Positions 34,684 through 45,696 of a stretch of 64,000 nucleotides of DNA are shown here, piece by piece; position 1 is the first letter of the stretch, and each line of letters opens with the position of its first letter. The DNA is from Metellina segmentata (taxonomy: Eukaryota > Arthropoda > Arachnida > Araneae > Tetragnathidae). Location of the stretch: positions 84,485,627 to 84,549,626 of the forward strand of contig OX375878.1 of assembly GCA_947359465.1 (NCBI GenBank). The letters run 5' to 3'. The notes under the pieces are model-generated. The model saw only the letters and a program-made list of their open reading frames with translations. It ran no database searches and was not told where the DNA came from. Made by a program: the position numbers and the translations under genes.

Positions 34684-35690
34684 CACTGAAGAGCCGAAAC
34701 ATTATGACCACCTACTCAATAACGTATTGCGCCTCCTTTGGCCTGCAAAAAAGCTGCAACTCGCCTGGGCATAGATGCTATAAGTTCTTGGTACATGACT
34801 GGAGACAGGTTGTACCAAATGTCTAAGCAGCGATCACGCAATGTCGAGATATAATCGGACATGGTGGTGTTTGAGCTCAGAGCTGCCGCTCCATGACACC
34901 CCAAATGTGTTCTATCGGATTAAGATCCGGCAAGTTAGGTGGCCAGGGCATTAAGTGCAATTCATCAGTATGCTCCTCGAACCACTCCAACACAATCCGA
35001 GCCTTGTGACATGGGGCGTTGTCCTGCTGGAAGATTCCATTTCCAGTTGGGAAGACAGACGCCATGTAAGGGTGCAACTGATCCGCAATGATGTTCAGAT
35101 AGTTCGCAGCGTTCATGGTCTGTTCTGCCACAACTACGGGTCCCAGAGTCGCCCATGAGAACCTCCCCCAAAGCATAATACCGCCACCAACCGGCCTGTG
35201 TTTGACGTTCTGTACATGAAGGGAGCAACTGTTCGCCTGGCAGACGGCGTACCCTGACACGACCATCGACGTGATAAATGAGAAATCGGGATTCATCTGA
35301 CCAGGCAACTTTCTACCCCTCATCCATGGTCCAGTCTCCATGTTCCCGGGCCCACTGTAGGCGTAATTGACGATGACGCTTGGTCAACAGAGGCACACGA
35401 GTGGGACGTCTGCTGCACAGTATTGGGCTGTCAGCTGAACCACTGCCTCACGACAATTTTGCTTTAGCAAGCGGGACAGTCTCCGATGTCCTTTTTCTTT
35501 GATGACGCGTGGACGACCAACACCTTGGCGTCTACTGCTGGTGTCACCGTCATTTATCCACTTTGCATGAATACTAACAACGGCAGATCGTGAACAGCCT
35601 ACCAGTCGTGCAGTTTTGGTGATACTCTTTCCGAGTCGTCGGACATTACGATCTGCCCTCTATCGAATTCGCTTAGATCACCAGCCTTTC
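34684..35690 (-). pseudogene. Tc1-type transposase pseudogene, DD36E spacing, frameshifted
   Basis: Read on the minus strand, the protein order is complete but scattered over three frames. Helix-turn-helix blocks (GRPRVIKEKGHRRLSRLL) lie near 35450-35690. Catalytic motif 1 (AWSDESRFLIYHVDGR) is near 35260-35300 in one frame. Motif 2 (GIFQQDNAPCHKAR) and motif 3 (PDLNPIEHIWGVMERQ) lie in 34877-35230 in another. The C-terminus (SMPRRVAAFLQAKGG) is at 34716-34904 in a third. Thirty-six residues separate the second Asp from the Glu, where classic Tc1 has 34. The 3' inverted end remains at 34684-34712 (CACTGAAGAGCCGAAACATT); the 5' end was not found. Frameshifts make it inactive. Confidence 0.88.
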
Positions 35691-35778
35691 CCTTCACTCG
35701 CAAAAGTAAGTGCAAGAATGATTACTTACCTTCTCTAGCAGCAGTTAAATACCATTCTCACTTGAAAAATATGGGGAT

Positions 35779-35979
35779 GAAAGTCCTCACGTTGGGTTGG
35801 TGTGGAAGTTTGGAGAGTGGGGTGCCAGCTCAGGTGTTGCCTCGTATCTGAATGTTGTTCAAAATTACGAGGTGTTGTCCTCGGATCTTTCCCTTAAGGG
35901 GTCGATCCCGGACCGTCATTAATAGCCCGCTGTGTTGGTCTAGTACGTCGTCAGCTAAAAATTACCTTACCTTACCTTA

Positions 35980-35981
<2 letters not shown>
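35779..35981 (+). mobile_element. SINE, 5'-truncated, with (TTACC)n tail running into a microsatellite
   Basis: Starts inside the core (GAAAGTCCTCACGTTGGGTT) and keeps all downstream blocks: GTGGGGTGCCAGCTCAGGTG, CGAGGTGTTGTCCTCGGATC, GATCCCGGACCGTCATTAAT. It ends in AAAATTACCTTACCTTACC, which passes directly into the (TA)n run. Like other copies it appears to end on a short tandem tail and not on poly-A. Confidence 0.88.

Positions 35982-36052
<71 letters not shown>
35982..36052. repeat. (TA)n microsatellite grown from a SINE tail
   Basis: About 70 bp of pure TA directly abutting the TTACC tail of the SINE ending at 35981. Confidence 0.95.
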
Positions 36053-36055
<3 letters not shown>

Positions 36056-36245
36056 ATATGGCCGTATTGGAATTCAATCTATCTACACTGCAATGGTTGG
36101 AAGTGATGGCCATTTGTGAAAGAGCACCCAATGGGCGGCCATCATTATTCCTAACATAGACAGAACAATTTTATATTCATGCCCTGACCCCGGTATGCAT
36201 ATATGTGTGTGTAGTAGGTTGGAAGATGTTTTGGATTATCATTCC

Positions 36246-36334
36246 ACTGAAGCAACACAACGGGTTATTGGCGATCGTGTCCGGAATCAGATCCGAGGAC
36301 AACACCTCGTAATTTTGAACCATTATCAGGTGAC
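36246..36334 (-). mobile_element. SINE core fragment
   Basis: Minus-strand blocks AAGCAACACAACGGGTTATT, AGATCCGAGGACAACACCTC and AATTTTGAACCATTATCAGG. No head or clear tail. Confidence 0.8.
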
Positions 36335-37671
36335 GTTAATCATATGTAGTATACTATTCTAATATATGTTAATGTAGTACATACGGCATTCAAGATTTTT
36401 ATCTATTTGTACACCGTATGGTCGGGACCATCGAATCAAGTGTCAGCATGCCTTAGTTCAGTGTCAAAATAGGGGTGAATGAGTGAAATCGAGAGCATAT
36501 ATATAGAAGTGTGTTTACTATCGTAATAGAACAAAATCCACAATTGACTTTACTGCCGACAACGACACGAAGGAAGTCTAATAGTAGTAACCTTTCTAGT
36601 TTTATAGAAGGTAAAACAAAAAATAAATTAACCGTCACCCTTTCCACCTCTTTATCTAAGCAAAACAAAACCCAACGCATTTTCTAATAATTTACGTTCA
36701 TGTAGTCTATCATCATCATTCAAAAGCTATCTTGGGAAAATTTTCTGTTCAAGAGAATGAGTGTTTTGTAAAAAAGAAGAGAGAGATTATGTAATTACCA
36801 CTACTAATTTAATCATAGCATTTTATGCTTTGCGAACAAACGTTAAACAAAAACAACCTAAAATTTTAATCAAGGAAAAGTGTTTACGAAATAAGAATTT
36901 TAATAAAAAAGCATCTCTGTTGTTTTTCTATCCTTTTCTGTGTTGCTCTTTCAAATAAAATCTGTTAATAAATTCTTTCAGAATGTTTACAGGTTGCTTT
37001 TCATTAGCAAATTGTGTGGCAAAGTCGGTATTTTGGATATATTTTCAGCTTACAGCTCAATTTCTATCCATCCAAAAAAGACTTTTTAAACCAAATATTT
37101 TGTATTTGATATTCAAATGCTCGAGATTTTCTCTCTTTCCTTTTACTTTAAACAATCTTTAAAAATACTTTTTATAAATTGTGACGATAAATTTAGAAAT
37201 CAGAGTTCTCCATCGGGCTTAAGAAATTAAATATAACCTAAAATGATGTAAAATATAAATTAACTGGCACAAAGTATTAGTTACCCGAATTATTGAAATA
37301 GAAACGAATGAGATTTTAACATTGAAGGACATTTTACATGTAAACATAATTTTTTTATATGCCTGAATCTTTTCCTTAGAAGCTATTTAATCGTATGTTC
37401 AGCCAACAATCATTGGCAATCTTAATATTTGCTACAAATATTGACGCTTTTTCAATTTTCATACAGAAACTATCTTTGAAGAAAAATTGCGAATTTCATA
37501 TGTTTCTGACTGAAAAGAATTCCAATACAAAAATGTTTGCTTCTTAATAAAAAAAATAGAATCAATACACGTAATGCAAAAACATTGGGACAAATAAATT
37601 ATTTTGATACATAGATCGACTGTAAAAAAAGATAAACGTCTTAAAATTATTCACAGTTTTTACTACGACGA
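36335..37671. other. No supported gene
   Basis: AT-rich intron sequence; open frames at 36453-36680 (-) and 36761-36958 (+) show nothing recognisable. Confidence 0.4.
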
Positions 37672-37987
37672 AGGTTGGTGGAAAAATTGCGTCGCTCAAC
37701 TGCAACACAGCGAGCTAGGGACGACAATCCGGGATGAATCCCGAAAGGAAAAATTCGAGGACCAAACCTCGTAATTTTGAATCACGGCCTGATAACGAGG
37801 TCAACACCTGAGTTGGTAGCCCACTGTCCTAACTACCACACCATGCCGTTAGGGCCTTTAAGGCCATGCTAGATTTAACGTGTACCAGTCCCCACGTGTA
37901 CGAAGAGCATAGGTTAGATTGAGTTTGGAACTTCGAAATGGTCTGGTTGCTAATCCGCTATCCTACCAACTGGGCTGCCGCGGCTCC
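37672..37987 (-). mobile_element. SINE, family B, near full length
   Basis: The minus-strand head reads GCCGCGGCAGCCCAGTTGGT, close to a pol III A box, and is followed by GCGGATTAGCAACCAGACC. The core has ACGTGGGGACTGGTACACG, GTTAAATCTAGCATGGCC, ACGAGGTTTGGTCCTCG and GGGATTCATCCCGGATTG. The left end is a decayed tail. Confidence 0.85.
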
Positions 37988-38067
37988 TATTACTATAAGA
38001 AAAGCTACAATACGTGGTTTCATCAAACCTATATGATATGACAAACAATTCGTTGTACATAGTGGGT

Positions 38068-38235
38068 AGGAAAGTAGTTAATTAACGGAGCATTGGAGCA
38101 ACGCAACGGTCTGTTTGCGAAGGTCCGGGATCAATCCCGAATGGAAAGATTCGAGGACAAAAACACGTAATTTGGAACTATGATCAGATGACGAGGTCCT
38201 GACCTGAAGTTGTAACCCCACTCTCCAAACTTTGT
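38068..38235 (-). mobile_element. SINE, family B, partial (3' half)
   Basis: Minus-strand core and tail: GTAGTTAATTAACGGAGCAT, GGTCCGGGATCAATCCCGAA, GATTCGAGGACAAAAACACG, TGATCAGATGACGAGG. Its left side is the tail end GGTAGG. Confidence 0.8.
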
Positions 38236-39260
38236 ACATAAGAGATCATGATCACCTGTAAAATTTTCAATATCTTTTCTCATTAGCTCTTACGTGAAAC
38301 ATGAACCCTAGCACTTTTAATTAATGCACCCATGCCTCCCGAAAAATGAAATTGTTTTAAGATCATGAAGAATTCGAATTTCAAAATAGTTTTGAAATGA
38401 AACTCGATGATGTGGAATGCAATAATAAACGCATCGTAAAACCTCAAAATCATGAAATTCTAGACACGCATTGCATTTTATTAGAAATGTTGTTTTTGAA
38501 ATAGCACTGATGTCTATTCAATTAATTTGATATTTATATTTTTTTACGTTGCCCTCACATATTATACTTCAAACAATGCTTTGTGTTTGCTTATTATTTA
38601 CTGGTTTGGGTCATAAAAATGCCTTTTGCAATACCCCTTCCTCGTTATACTAATGATCATGCCTTTGGAAATCTATCCTGGCTCATCTCATTAAACTTAA
38701 ACTAAGCCTTTTCGAGTGTAAGATAGTTCTCTTGTTTGGACACGGAACTCATGTAGCGGGCTATCTTTCACAACTGTATGGATAAAAAAAACCTTCTTTC
38801 ATTCGAAACATACCGCACCTTAATGAGAAACTTCAGTGGAGACATTCGGAACAAAATTTTTCGATTGGTCGAATACATTTTTGTATTTTAAGTGATTAAA
38901 CACGACTGTTTCTGTAATGACATAAGGCGATATTGATTATCGGTAGAAATTGTAAGCTACCAATTGACGTAAATATTTTGAAACTGATGAGAGTCAAATT
39001 ATCGTACAGTATAGAAAGAAATGGATTTTCCACTGGGGGACGCATGATGACTCTAAATAGTTCGATACTTATTGGCTTCATTCTGGAACATAAAAATTAG
39101 AAGTGTCTTTCATTCACTCACTTTTCTGGAAAAATAACAGAATTTATCCATTAAGTAACATATCGACCAATGAAGTCTGGTTTTTATCGCAGTCACGTGA
39201 CTTCTAGTCAGCAAGGTCAAACTTTCTGAAGCTCCACTCAATAGTAGAGCTCATTTTGCT
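38236..39260. other. No supported gene
   Basis: AT-rich intron sequence with no recognisable coding or element structure. Confidence 0.4.
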
Positions 39261-39829
39261 TATACACTATATGGACAAAAGTATTTGGACCCTGCAGAAA
39301 TTCGGAGGATCCATATTAATGTGGGTTGTTTTCCTGGTTAGGACTCGACCTATTGTTTTATGTACCTAGTACCATGAACGCTAAACGTGTACCTCGACGT
39401 TCTGGATAATTCGGCCTTGCCTACACAACGGCATTACTACGACGATGATGGTTGTTTCTTCCAACAGGATCGAGCTCTATGTTATACTGCAAAACGGGTG
39501 CTGGCCTGGTATCCTGAAAATGAAGCGAATTTGCTTGACTGGCCTGTTCAGTGCCCCGATCTCAATCCAAGTGAGCACTTGTGGGACAAACTGAAGCGAC
39601 GAATACAACACCGCCACGCACGCCCATCTTCACATCAATCTCTATTCACAGCCTTGTAAGAGGCATGGCGAGCTATTCTTGCCCAGACTTACAGAGAACT
39701 TGTAGAAAGTCTGCCTCGACGTGTTGCAGCTGTAATACAAGCAAAAGGAGAACCTACCCCTTACTAAATAGAATAATAAAGCTTTCTGAAAGACATGCAG
39801 TCTAAATACTTTCGTCCATAAAGTGTATA
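39261..39829 (+). mobile_element. Internally deleted Tc1-type transposon (DD34E remnant)
   Basis: The left end TATACACTATATGGACAAAA and the right end (reverse complement) TATACACTTTATGGACGAAA are inverted, with TA at the outside. At 569 bp it is far below the size of a complete Tc1 element, so the DNA-binding half is deleted. It encloses the transposase remnant at 39387-39800. Confidence 0.85.
39387..39800 (+). pseudogene. Tc1-type transposase C-terminal remnant, DD34E, one frameshift
   Basis: The frame at 39387-39659 carries CFFQQDRALCYTAKRVLAWY, then QCPDLNPSEHLWDKLKRRI. The second catalytic Asp and the Glu are separated by 34 residues, as in classic Tc1. The usual Asn after the Asp is Arg. 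After about 39655 the homology (LPRRVAAVIQAKGEPTPY-like) continues in another frame. The N-terminal HTH and the first Asp are absent. Confidence 0.85.
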
Positions 39830-40071
39830 TCAAGTATATGAGAACATCAACTACTGTTAGAAGGTCGTTGGTCCTGGAGTCACTGAGCCACGATGGATCT
39901 AGAACAAATGAATTGAATGAAATTTAATCATTATTGAATCACCATAGAAGATATCACAGATTCTAACTTTATGGTTTTCGTTTCCGATTTGATTTTGCGC
40001 GGAAGAATGATTTTCCAGCCAGACGATACAAACAAATAATCTTTTAACTGGAGTCACTTAGTTCTTTTTCT

Positions 40072-40470
40072 ATCTCCTAGACCGTTAAAGATAGAGTAAA
40101 AATTTCAACGGATTTGAAATCTGCGGAAAATTTCACTTTAGATCGATACCTAAAAACATGATTTTCTTTAAATAAATCATTTTTAAATTGAATATATCTT
40201 TTATATTTTCGCAAGAGATTGTGACGTCACGTGAACTTCGCTTTCCGAAAATAAACAGATTGCCTCTTATGCCCTTTGCGTTAAAAAAAAAATAAACAGA
40301 TTAGATTTCCTGCCCTATTCCATTTCAGCAAATAAGACCAAAAAAATAAAAAACATTTTGACTGGTATTGTTAAGTTATTTTTCGTAAAATCGGAATCGT
40401 TAAAGATAGATTAAAAATTTCAACTAATTTGAAATCTGCGGAAAATTTTACACCAGATTAATACCTTACA
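40072..40470. repeat. Direct repeat pair, ~80-bp arms about 310 bp apart
   Basis: CGTTAAAGATAGA, AAAAATTTCAAC and TTTGAAATCTGCGGAAAATTT occur at about 40081-40150 and again at 40397-40460. The region between holds a GTGACGTCACG motif and CAAATAAGACC. The class is unknown. Confidence 0.7.
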
Positions 40471-40690
40471 TCACGGCGTTGCCTTTGGTGTTGGTTTGCC
40501 GGGCTAGCCACGTAGGGGCCTAGTAAGTAATATGACATACCTTGTGGATAAATCTTGGCAAACTTATGGGTACGACTTGACAAATTACAGTTCTGTTTTA
40601 GTTCTTTTGAATGCCTCTCGTGTCAATCTTTCAACCTTACGTTGTGTTTCATTAAAGGAAAAAAATATAAAAAATCATAACATGACCTGG

Positions 40691-40765
40691 TAGGTAGTTA
40701 ATCAACGTCGCACTAGAGCAGCGAAACGAGCTATTGGCGGCGGTCCGAGATCAATCAAGAAGTGA
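40691..40765 (-). mobile_element. SINE tail fragment, family B
   Basis: GGTAGGTAGTTAATCAACGT, GCACTAGAGCAGCGAAACGA and CGGTCCGAGATCAATCAAGA match the 3' end of family B in reverse. Confidence 0.8.
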
Positions 40766-41552
40766 CATCATACGGAGAGATGGTATTAATATCGCTTAGA
40801 AAACTCAAATTTCGCTTGGAAATTCCATTTGTCACACGACCTACTGTCCATCACCCTCACTGATGCATATCTCCTCCCAAGAAAAAAAAGTTGCAAATTC
40901 CCCCGTATCACCCCCAGACCTCGATTTAATTTAATGTTTCCATGGCACCCGGAAAGGGAGTTGAGAAGGTTTCCTGCCCGAGGACATTATCAGACGATTT
41001 TTTTCCCCCAACTTTCGGGGAAAACGTAATCTTGGGAATGGAACTACAAATGAAACAAGTTTGCTGCAGAATAAATGGTTTATATACATTTTTTTTTACT
41101 CTTCCTGTTCCTCTTTTGTCGATATAATCTGTCCAGCGAGCGAATGAGCCAGACTCTTACTTTAATTACTTTTGAACGCATTGCCTGGATCAACGTGCTG
41201 TCAAATGTAATAAAAAAGATTTTTTAAAAGAGAGCTATTTCCCCTTCTGCTAAAAGGCCTTCCGATTCGTAATGTGGAAATCTAAACCCTTTTTTTTTCT
41301 TCTTCTGAGGCTGAAATCGTTAAGGCCTCCCTCCTTCCTTCGGTTCTGTTTTTTATTTTCTTTCGAAATTTAATAAAATGAGTGTGATTATGCGATTTCC
41401 GAGTGGATCTCGCAGCTGTAGAAGGGTTGCCGATTACTCCCGTCTTGCTGAATTCGAAATAGTCCATTTGAGGAATGTGTTTAAAGTCAAGGGGAGAGAT
41501 ATTTAAAAGAAAACCCAATCTCTCCTGCGGGGGAAATTGTTATGGGGTATTT
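40766..41552. other. No supported gene
   Basis: Overlapping frames (40829-41029, 40942-41127, 41282-41518) have no recognisable domain. Confidence 0.4.
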
Positions 41553-41882
41553 TAACTCCCGGTATTGTACCACCTCGCGGAAGAGCGGAAAGCTCCAGGG
41601 AAGCGTAAGACCTGCAAGGGAACATTGTTTGAAGCTAATTTAATAGGTTGTTGATAATGAGTGTCGTTATGTAAAGAACTGCTTGCTTCAACAAGCATAA
41701 ATTGCTTTTTCTGCTGTACCATTTTCTAGTTGCCTTCGTTCATAAGAATGCTCATCAAAGATTTGTACAGAGTTCAACCTAACGCTTAAACTAAGAATCG
41801 AAGTCATTATTTAACCAACATTAATAGTTTACCCAGACGTTTATTACTTTTAAGTCGTCTGTATTTTAATCGCAAAGTAATG
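41553..41882. repeat. Dispersed repeat R, copy 1
   Basis: Blocks: TTGTACCACCTCGCGGAAGA, GCGGAAAGCTCCAGGGA, TTTGAAGCTAATTTAATAGG, AACTGCTTGCTTCA, ACAGAGTTCAACCTAACGCT, TCGTCTGTATTTTAATCGC. Further copies lie at 42107-42205 with 44289-44520, at 45345-45660, and partially at 47750-47885. The class is unknown; copies lie in the same orientation. Confidence 0.75.
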
Positions 41883-42017
41883 TAAGAAAGATCTTAATTA
41901 GATTAATAAGATAGACTTAAGGGAGACATGTTAAATTATGTTGCCATAATAACACTTGAATGTTTTTGTTTTTTTTGGAAAATAATTTATCAGAGGGTAG
42001 TTTTTTAACACTACTGG

Positions 42018-42106
42018 TTGCTGTCCTGAGGTACTTCGTCATTAGCAAAACTGACCATATCTTGATGGTGACTGTAAAATATCTCGTCGAAACCATTTGG
42101 ACTCTT
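42018..42106. mobile_element. Diverged fragment of the TTAA MITE family
   Basis: GAGGTACTTCGTCATTAGC, AAAACTGACCATATCTTGATGG and ATATCTCGTCGAAACCATTTGG match the family ends and module. The TTAA tips are lost or fused to the R repeat that follows. Confidence 0.65.
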
Positions 42107-42205
42107 AACTCTCCGATGTTGTACCACCTTGTGAAAAAGCGGAAAGCTCCAGGGATTAGCAAGAACTGCAATGGAACATGGTTTGAAGCTAATTTAATGC
42201 TGTTC

Positions 42206-44288
42206 TTAAGGGGGTCCGGCACCTCCATGGGCACCCATGTTAAAGTTACAAAATTTTGGGGCATCTCATTTATTCATAAAATACTGTATTAATCTGAAAT
42301 TTTTACAGTGTAATATTTGAATACTTTAAAAGACCTTAACTCGAGGTTTTTTTTTTTTTTAAGTTATAAACTTTTTTTAATGGCAAAAAAAATTGAAAAA
42401 TTTTAGATAAAATATTTTTTAAGTATACATTTTATATCTTACTAGCAAAATACCCGACCTTACTCGGTTTGAATTGGTTTACTCTAGATTGAAGAGATAA
42501 TCAAAATATATACTAACTTACGCTTTTTGTAGAATAAAAATTTATTTTAACACCTTTCGCCATCTTTATATTTTCTACAACTTACTTTGGACACAAATCC
42601 TACACATGCATATCCATTCATGTAATACATTTCACATACATCGCACAATTGCTGTATGACAAAGCTACAAAATGACGAAAGGTGACACTACAAAGGTTTC
42701 TATTACAAAAGACGATTTTGAGGGAGATTTGGAATTCCCTTTCTTAAGTTCTTTTCATGTTCAACTGAATTAATTAAAATTACGATTTACGGCGAGTGCT
42801 CTCGCACTCATAGTCAACAAAACAATATTTTTTTTAATTGTGGCACTCTTGCCTCCGGTATGCGACATTGTGAAATTTTGCAATCTTCTCCTGTCATTAT
42901 TACAACGAATTTTTTAATGTTGGAAAAAGTTCCAGTTTGGATTAATAAACATTATTATTCTTTCAATAAAGGCATTATTCTTTAAATAACGGCATTATTC
43001 TTTCAATAATGGCATAACTACACTTAAAATTTACTGAAAATTTATACTGACTTACCTAACATGCGTGTGATGAGAAGGAAAACACATTTATTAAAATAAT
43101 AAATATTTAAAACAGAAAACAGTGAAGTAGAACAAAATAAAAGATGTCGGAAAAATTGTTCTAAAGATATTAATTTGTGATTCATTTTTATCTCTTGATC
43201 TCGCACAGTTGCCACAACTTACAACTAAAACTGCACAAAATTTAGAAATGTGAAATTAATTCAGAGCGAAAGTAACAGAAAATATCACTGCTCACGCGAT
43301 CTTGTTCATTCTCGTTTCGTTGAAAAATATCGTCTGTCTCAAATATTCCGAAATCGTTTTCATTGCGCAAAGAACAAAAATAAGACTCGGAAATAAATGA
43401 AGTATCAGAGCTGAAATTCCATTAAAAAATATAATTTTTTGAAGAATAATTACTTTTTTAGCAGTACTGGTAAAGAAATCGAAGTAATCGTAATGTTCAA
43501 TAGACATTCCAATTTTTTCAAAACTACCAAATTATGGTTGATTTAAGTATACTTACTCAGGTGTTTTAGCCTGAAGCTCATCTAAATATAACAATAAAGA
43601 AATGTTTAATATTGCATTCACTATACTAATAGATAATGTATAAAATAAAATACACCGCAATCAAATATCTGGAATACAATTCACGTGATGTCTACACAAA
43701 CACACAAACACAAAATCGAGCATAGAACAGAAAGACGGACAGACAGACTTTCGCAACCAATGCCACTCACTAAATGAAGATAAAAGTACTCACTGTATGC
43801 AAATTTCTATGAAAATATCTTAAACCGCGTGGGCATGTATAGGGCACAACATACAGACAGACGCCAAACGAGAAAAGGCGGATTCTGCATCAGAAGGGTC
43901 CAAAACGGATAGAAAACTTGAAATCGGTCGAAAATATTGAATGTACAAACAAACACTACATTCTTATTTATATAGATTCCTTGAGTTAAAGTGTTTAAAA
44001 GTACTTCATAAACAATCATAAAAAGTTTCTAGAATGTATCACTAGTAGTTTTTGAGTAATGTGCCCACCAACATGAAAAAAGTATGTTCTGAGAAATACG
44101 GCTTTTTAAACTTCGTAAGGACGTACGTCGCGGTAATAGTGAAAATATTAAAAATTTATTTAAAAATACTTTTATTTAACGGGTTTCTAGAATTGAGTTA
44201 TCGTTATAAAAAGGACATTTCAAGTTTTCATAAACAGTAAAAATCTTAAAAACGATTTTTTCGAATTTTTAGGTGGCGGAACCCTTTA
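42206..44288. mobile_element. Non-autonomous TIR element inserted in repeat R, itself carrying an insertion
   Basis: The left end TTAAGGGGGTCCGGCACCT and the right end (reverse complement) TAAAGGGTTCCGCCACCT form imperfect inverted ends. The left tip resembles the CTTAAGGGGACCGG tip of the Mutator-type element at 6718. Removing the inner insertion 42441-43978 leaves about 545 bp of AT-rich non-coding body. Confidence 0.6.
42441..43978 (+). mobile_element. ACTAG-hairpin / ATATAGA element, copy 2 (1.5 kb)
   Basis: Starts ACTAGCAAAATACCCGACCT with a CCGA/TCGG stem and ends TTCTTATTTATATAGATT. It is inserted within the TIR element 42206-44288. The 3' part (ACGGATAGAAAACTTG, GGTCGAAAATATTGAATG) recurs in decayed form at 8600-8700. 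No open frame of note. Probably Helentron-like and non-autonomous. Confidence 0.6.
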
Positions 44289-44520
44289 GCGCCGTTATTT
44301 AAATAACTGCTTGCTCCTAGGACGCATAAATAGCTTTTTGTGCTGTTGATACACCATTTTCTATGTGTAATCGTTTATAAAAGTGCTTATCAATGTTTTC
44401 AACAGAGTTCGACTGAACGTTTAAAACAAGAATTACAATCATTATTTAACCAAGTAGTTTACTTATAATTTTCTGGCTGGTAATTCGTCTGTATATTATT
44501 CTTCCGTGTGGTTTCGACGA

Positions 44521-44682
44521 GTTTATCGTCCATTAAAATCTGACCAATTTTTCTAATAACGAGATATCTCGCAAACAAGATATTGCTGATATTTTTATGA
44601 TGATATTAAGATCTAGTTAGTTTTTTCTCCTCTAATAACGAGATTCAACTAGTTATCACCGTCCCAGTATAAGCCATTCGGT
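44521..44682. mobile_element. Diverged copy of the TTAA MITE family, interrupted by SINEs
   Basis: Here in reverse: GGTTTCGACGAGTTTATCGT, CCATTAAAATCTGACCAATT, AACGAGATATCTCGCAAAC. It appears to resume at 45050-45110 (AAGATCTAATCAGTTTTTGT, GATGACGAGATACCTTGTC), so the SINE block 44683-45049 lies inside it. Confidence 0.55.
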
Positions 44683-44742
44683 GTATCGTCACATAATTTT
44701 GAACCACGGTCAGATGACGAGTCAACATCTGAACTGGCACCC
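44683..44742 (-). mobile_element. SINE core fragment, antisense
   Basis: ATAATTTTGAACCACGGTCA, GATGACGAGTCAACATCTGA and ACTGGCACCCC are the core in reverse, abutting the sense SINE that follows. Confidence 0.8.
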
Positions 44743-45049
44743 CGTTCTGGTTAAGGTGTTAGTCTCTAGAGCGGAATGTTCCGGGTTCGGGCATGGATGT
44801 TTGTAAGCGTATGGTGTAGAGGCGGATGGTGCACCTTAAATCTGTCGTGGCCGAAAGTCCTCACGTTGGGTTGGCGTGGAAGTTTGGAGAGTGGGGTGCC
44901 AGCTCAGGTGTTGCTTCGGCATCTGACCGTGGTTCAAAATTACGAGGTGTTGCCCTCGGATCTTTCCCTTGTGGGACTGATCCCGGACCGTCGTCAATAG
45001 CCCGTTGTGTTGCTCTAGTACGACGTTAACTAAAATTACCATTACCATC
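44743..45049 (+). mobile_element. SINE, family A, near full length
   Basis: The head GGTTAAGGTGTTAGTCTCTA with a degraded B box (CCGGGTTCGGGC) is followed by the A-specific ATGGATGTTTGTAAGCGTAT and AGGCGGATGGTGCACC. Then come the shared core and a tail ATTACCATTACCATCA. Confidence 0.92.
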
Positions 45050-45139
45050 AAGATCTAATCAGTTTTTGTAGATGACGAGATACCTTGTCAAAACAATCAA
45101 CACCAGAGGATTTAAACAAATTTTTAATAAGCTGATGGG

Positions 45140-45285
45140 TAAGGTAAGGTAATTTTAATTACTACGTACTAGAGCAACACAACGGGATTGACGATGATCC
45201 GGGATCAATCCCCTAAGGAAAAGATCTGAGGACAACACCACATAATTTTGAACCACGGTCAGGAGACGAGGCAACGCCTATTTAA
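45140..45285 (-). mobile_element. SINE 3' half with pentameric tail
   Basis: Minus strand; the left side is AAGGTAAGGTAATTTTAATT, the complement of a (TTACC)n tail. CTGATGGG occurs on both sides (45132-45139 and 45286-45293) and may be an 8-bp or longer target duplication. Confidence 0.85.
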
Positions 45286-45344
45286 CTGATGGGAGACGAT
45301 GTTGAATGCATTTTCCAGATTTAACATTTAAATGAGGAAAACAT

Positions 45345-45660
45345 TGAAATTGGTTCCGGTGTCGTACCACCTTGTGGAATAGTGGAAAGCTCCAGATACA
45401 AAAGATATGCGATAGTATTTAGTTGAAGTAACGTCGTAGTGAAACAGTACAGCGGTCTATTGGTTCCTGTCTGGGATCAATCCAAAAGCGAAAAACCTAG
45501 AATAACGCTTCTTACTTTTAAACCCCGAAGAAAGAACTGTAAAGGAACAGTGTTTCAAAAATATTTAATAGGTTGCTGATAGTGAGCGTACTACTGGTTG
45601 CTTGCTTCAAGCATGCATAAATAGCTTTTACCATTGATGATATTCTATTTCCTAGTCTTC
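45345..45660. repeat. Dispersed repeat R, copy 3, with a SINE inside
   Basis: GTGTCGTACCACCTTGTGG, AGTGGAAAGCTCCAG, ATTTAATAGGTTGCTGATAG and TGCTTGCTTCAAGCATGC match copy 1. A family B SINE interrupts it at about 45405-45533. Confidence 0.7.
45405..45533 (-). mobile_element. SINE fragment, family B
   Basis: TAACGTCGTAGTGAAACAGT, GCGGTCTATTGGTTCCTGTC, GGGATCAATCC and CCTAGAATAACGC match the 3' half in reverse. Confidence 0.7.
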
Positions 45661-45696
45661 GCGTTCTATAGAAGAATAAGAGACGTAACCCTCTTA

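Larger units (their letters stand above)
42107..44520. repeat. Dispersed repeat R, copy 2, split by a 2.1-kb insertion
   Basis: The left part 42107-42205 (TTGTACCACCTTGTGAAAAA to GAAGCTAATTTAATGCTG) and the right part 44289-44520 (AACTGCTTGCTCCTAGGACG to GGTAATTCGTCTGTATAT) together match the R copy at 41553-41882. The interruption is the element at 42206-44288. Confidence 0.75.
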
